Part shown: positions 6,036-7,601 of the stretch, piece after piece
Numbering within the stretch: position 1 is the stretch's first letter
Layout of the letters: every line of letters starts with the position of its first letter
Assembly (NCBI GenBank): GCA_900542935.1
Contig: UQPN01000035.1
Location: 1 to 7,601 of the forward strand
Direction of reading: 5' to 3'
Origin: an uncultured Eubacteriales bacterium
GTDB taxonomy: Bacteria > Bacillota > Clostridia > Christensenellales > Borkfalkiaceae
Length of the DNA stretch: 7,601 bases
Notes under the pieces: generated by a model
Databases searched by the model: none
Told to the model about the DNA's origin: nothing
Seen by the model: the letters and a program-made list of their open reading frames with translations, nothing else
Translations under genes and position numbers: made by a program

Positions 6036-7072
6036 GCCGCGCTTTCCGTCGCGCCGATTGCCGCGGTTGCCGCGTTCTTTTCCAGAAGAGCTTCTATTTT
6101 TTCCGTCAATCCGCCCCGCACGGCGTTCATCGCCTGCGAAATGCACACCGAAAATCCGTACGCTTTCGAATTTCCGTGCGCCTTGATGACGGGCTTCGTA
6201 AGCCCTAAAAACACCGCGCCGCCCATCGTTTCGTAATCGGCGGATTTTTTTACGGCTTTAATCACGTCCATCACCGTCAGCGCGCGAATTTTCGCAAAAA
6301 GGTTCTTTTTGAATTCGCGTTTCAGAATGCCGCTGATCGCCTTGCCGCAGCCTTCTATCGATTTCAGCGCGATATTGCCCGTGTAGCCGTCGCTCACCAC
6401 AATATCCGCGTCGCCGTACATGATATCTCTGCCCTCCACGTTTCCCACGTAGTTGATGCCCGCCGCGTGCTTCAACAGCTCGTTGGCTTCGCGGTGCATT
6501 TCGTCGCCCTTGTGGTCCTCCGTTCCGTTGTTCAAAAGCCCCGTTTTCGCGTTCTTCCACCCGTACACCGCCTCCGCATACGCCGAGGCCATCAAGGCGA
6601 AATGCACAAGATTCACGCTTTTGCATTCGAGGTTCGCTCCGCAGTCGCAAAGCAGCGTGCCGCGCCCCGAAAAATCGGGAATTCTGGGGCAGAGCGCGGG
6701 GCGGGAAACGCCCTTGATTCTGCCAAGCGTAAGTACGCCCGCCGTCAGCACCGCGCCCGTGGCGCCGCTGGAAACCACCGCGTCTGCTTTGCCCTCTTTT
6801 AAAAGGCGAAACGCCGTTACGGTGGAAGAATCTTTCTTCGTACGCACCGCCTTGGTAGGAATTTCGTCGTTCGTAATCACTTCGGGCGCATGCACGATCT
6901 CCACGCGCGAAGAATCGTATGTATAGGCGGAAAGTTCTTTTTTCAAAATCTCTTCGTCGCCGCAAAGCACCGCAAACAGCTCCTTATCGTTTTTCAGAGC
7001 CTCCACTGTGCCTTTCACCTGTTCTTTCGGCGCAAAATCGCCGCCCATCGCGTCTATCGCTATTTTTATCAT
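6017..7072 (-). CDS. plsX: Phosphate acyltransferase PlsX
   Basis: PlsX is a peripheral membrane enzyme that converts acyl-ACP and phosphate to acyl-phosphate, the donor used by PlsY to make lysophosphatidic acid, the first step of phospholipid synthesis in most Gram-positive bacteria. The 351-residue length fits the family (about 330-350). Visible family blocks are AIDAMGGDFAPKE near residues 5-17, VSSGATGAVLT (100-110), RPALCPRIP (124-132), LLCDCGANLECK (140-151, the usual LDxGAN block), and SDGYTGNIALKSIEG (227-241). The ATG at 7070-7072 is preceded by AAGGAA at 8 nt. The C-terminal 20 or so residues are Ala/Glu rich and probably unstructured. Its TGA stop overlaps the GTG start of rnc by 4 bases, implying translational coupling. 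In Bacillus, fab genes and acpP lie between plsX and rnc; here they are absent. Confidence 0.97.
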   Translation of the reverse strand: MIKIAIDAMGGDFAPKEQVKGTVEALKNDKELFAVLCGDEEILKKELSAYTYDSSRVEIVHAPEVITNDEIPTKAVRTKKDSSTVTAFRLLKEGKADAVVSSGATGAVLTAGVLTLGRIKGVSRPALCPRIPDFSGRGTLLCDCGANLECKSVNLVHFALMASAYAEAVYGWKNAKTGLLNNGTEDHKGDEMHREANELLKHAAGINYVGNVEGRDIMYGDADIVVSDGYTGNIALKSIEGCGKAISGILKREFKKNLFAKIRALTVMDVIKAVKKSADYETMGGAVFLGLTKPVIKAHGNSKAYGFSVCISQAMNAVRGGLTEKIEALLEKNAATAAIGATESAAEDKEA

Positions 7073-7322
7073 ATCGTAATTTCCTTCAAGCTTCGCTTGA
7101 TTCGTAACGGACTGTTACTTTACCGTTTTTAACGGCTCATTGCCTTTCAACTATATCGCAAGATGTGCCGCTATGCCGCTTCATACCCACAGCCGATCAA
7201 GCCGAAAAGTGGTGCAGATTGCGAGCTTCTTCGAGTACCCTCGAGGGCGTTTACTGATAGTAAATAACCGAGAGGGAACGGAGAAAAAGCCGCAAGATGT
7301 GCCGCTATACGATTTTAGCTCG
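7073..7322. other. asnS-plsX intergenic region with repeats and small hairpins
   Basis: This 250-bp gap holds no convincing gene. It contains an 18-bp direct repeat (7157-7174 and 7291-7308), a perfect 10-bp palindrome CCCTCGAGGG (7238-7247), a stem-loop TTACT-GAT-AGTAA (7251-7263), a stem CCGTT-TTT-AACGG (7123-7135), a stem GTAAC-ggact-GTTAC (7104-7118) and a small stem TCAAGC-TTC-GCTTGA (7086-7100) that touches the plsX Shine-Dalgarno (AAGGAA on the minus strand at 7081-7086, 8 nt from the ATG). I could not identify a good -35/-10 pair on the minus strand, although a plsX promoter somewhere here is expected. Confidence 0.6.
7157..7308. repeat. 18-bp direct repeat bracketing a 134-bp unit
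   Basis: CGCAAGATGTGCCGCTAT occurs at 7157-7174 and again, without mismatch, at 7291-7308, a period of 134 bp. The segment between them carries the CCCTCGAGGG palindrome and the TTACT-GAT-AGTAA stem-loop. This looks like one full unit plus the start of a second unit of a tandem intergenic repeat, or a small element with direct-repeat ends. It has a family feel that I cannot verify without searching. No transposase or terminal inverted repeats are present. Confidence 0.6.
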
Positions 7323-7601
7323 TTAAAACAACAAATTAGAAACAGTACGGGGGAACGGAATAACGTCGCGGATATTCGTAACGCCCGTCAGATACATAAT
7401 CATGCGTTCGAAGCCTAAGCCGTAGCCGCTGTGCGTAACGCTGCCGTACTTTCTCAAATCGAGATACCATGAATAATCTTCGGGTTTCATGCCCAGTTCC
7501 ACAATGCGGTTGTATAACTTTTCGTAGTTTTCCTCGCGCTGCGAACCGCCGATCAGTTCCCCGATGCCGGGCACCAGCAAATCCGCCGCCGCCACCGTCT
7601 T
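7323..7601 (-). CDS. asnS: Asparaginyl-tRNA synthetase, C-terminal part (5' end outside window)
   Basis: This is the last 92 codons of a class II aminoacyl-tRNA synthetase that charges tRNA-Asn with asparagine using ATP in the cytoplasm. The frame is open to the window edge, so the true start lies beyond 7601; an in-frame GTG at 7593-7595 is an internal Val, not a start. The visible residues match the AsnRS catalytic-core end closely: a DLLVPGIGELIGGSQREE stretch, then the PEDYSWYLDLRKYGSVTHSG segment, class II motif 3 (GLGFERM, whose Arg contacts ATP) and the terminal DVIPFPRT block typical of AsnRS. The DVIPFPRT ending and the YSWYLDLRKYG segment favour AsnRS over AspRS. It ends in TAA, followed by a 250-bp non-coding gap before plsX. 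No clear Rho-independent terminator is visible directly after the stop. Confidence 0.96.
   Translation of the reverse strand, partial: KTVAAADLLVPGIGELIGGSQREENYEKLYNRIVELGMKPEDYSWYLDLRKYGSVTHSGYGLGFERMIMYLTGVTNIRDVIPFPRTVSNLLF

Noticed and set aside
7140..7418. 92-codon plus-strand frame across the asnS-plsX gap
   Set aside because: It runs through the repeat and into the antisense of asnS, and has no clear Shine-Dalgarno. The internal stretch KVVQIASFFEYPRGRLLIV looks superficially protein-like, but other frames of the repeat do too, so the repeat itself is the better explanation.

Overview
The window carries one block of genes on the minus strand, read from the right end leftward: the 3' end of asnS (asparaginyl-tRNA synthetase), plsX (phosphate acyltransferase), rnc (RNase III), smc (chromosome-condensation ATPase) and the start of ftsY (SRP receptor). 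The order rnc-smc-ftsY with plsX just upstream is a classic Firmicutes arrangement. Together with codons rich in GAA, AAA and GCG, it suggests an uncultured Clostridia-like bacterium. This placement is an inference from gene order and protein style, not from a database match.

The most important observation is at 442-1494. The reading frame begins as a normal FtsY (membrane-targeting helix, N domain and the start of the G1 P-loop, residues 1-108). At the shared Gly-Val-Gly-Lys-Thr-Thr-Thr motif (1153-1173) it becomes a ParA/Soj chromosome-partition ATPase through to its natural C-terminus. Codon use switches sharply at that point: Glu GAA 10 of 12 before against 5 of 18 after, Lys AAA 8 of 11 before against 1 of 11 after. 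A perfect 16-bp parS site follows the parA stop by 10 bases, and the rest of the left end (1-441) is non-coding and packed with perfect hairpins. The left about 1.17 kb therefore looks like oriC-proximal DNA of a different genome joined to the smc operon. A chimeric assembly joined at the P-loop is the simplest explanation. A real recombination is possible but would leave neither half with its normal function.

Region by region: 1-360 hairpin array without genes; 416-431 parS; 442-1152 ParA body; 1153-1173 joint; 1174-1494 FtsY N domain; 1527-1558 intercistronic stem-loop; 1579-5178 smc; 5277-6020 rnc; 6017-7072 plsX (4-base overlap with rnc); 7073-7322 intergenic with an 18-bp direct repeat at 134-bp period and several small hairpins; 7323-7601 asnS 3' end.

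Functionally, PlsX starts phospholipid synthesis, RNase III processes structured RNA, SMC compacts and segregates the chromosome, and FtsY docks ribosome-SRP complexes at the membrane. They are grouped by conserved growth-related operon structure, not by one pathway. Smaller oddities are a 63-bp duplication of the plsX-end/rnc-start region, which gives rnc two GTG starts each with its own Shine-Dalgarno, and a Ser at a position usually occupied by a metal-binding Asp in RNase III. I found no CRISPR array, transposase, tRNA or rRNA.
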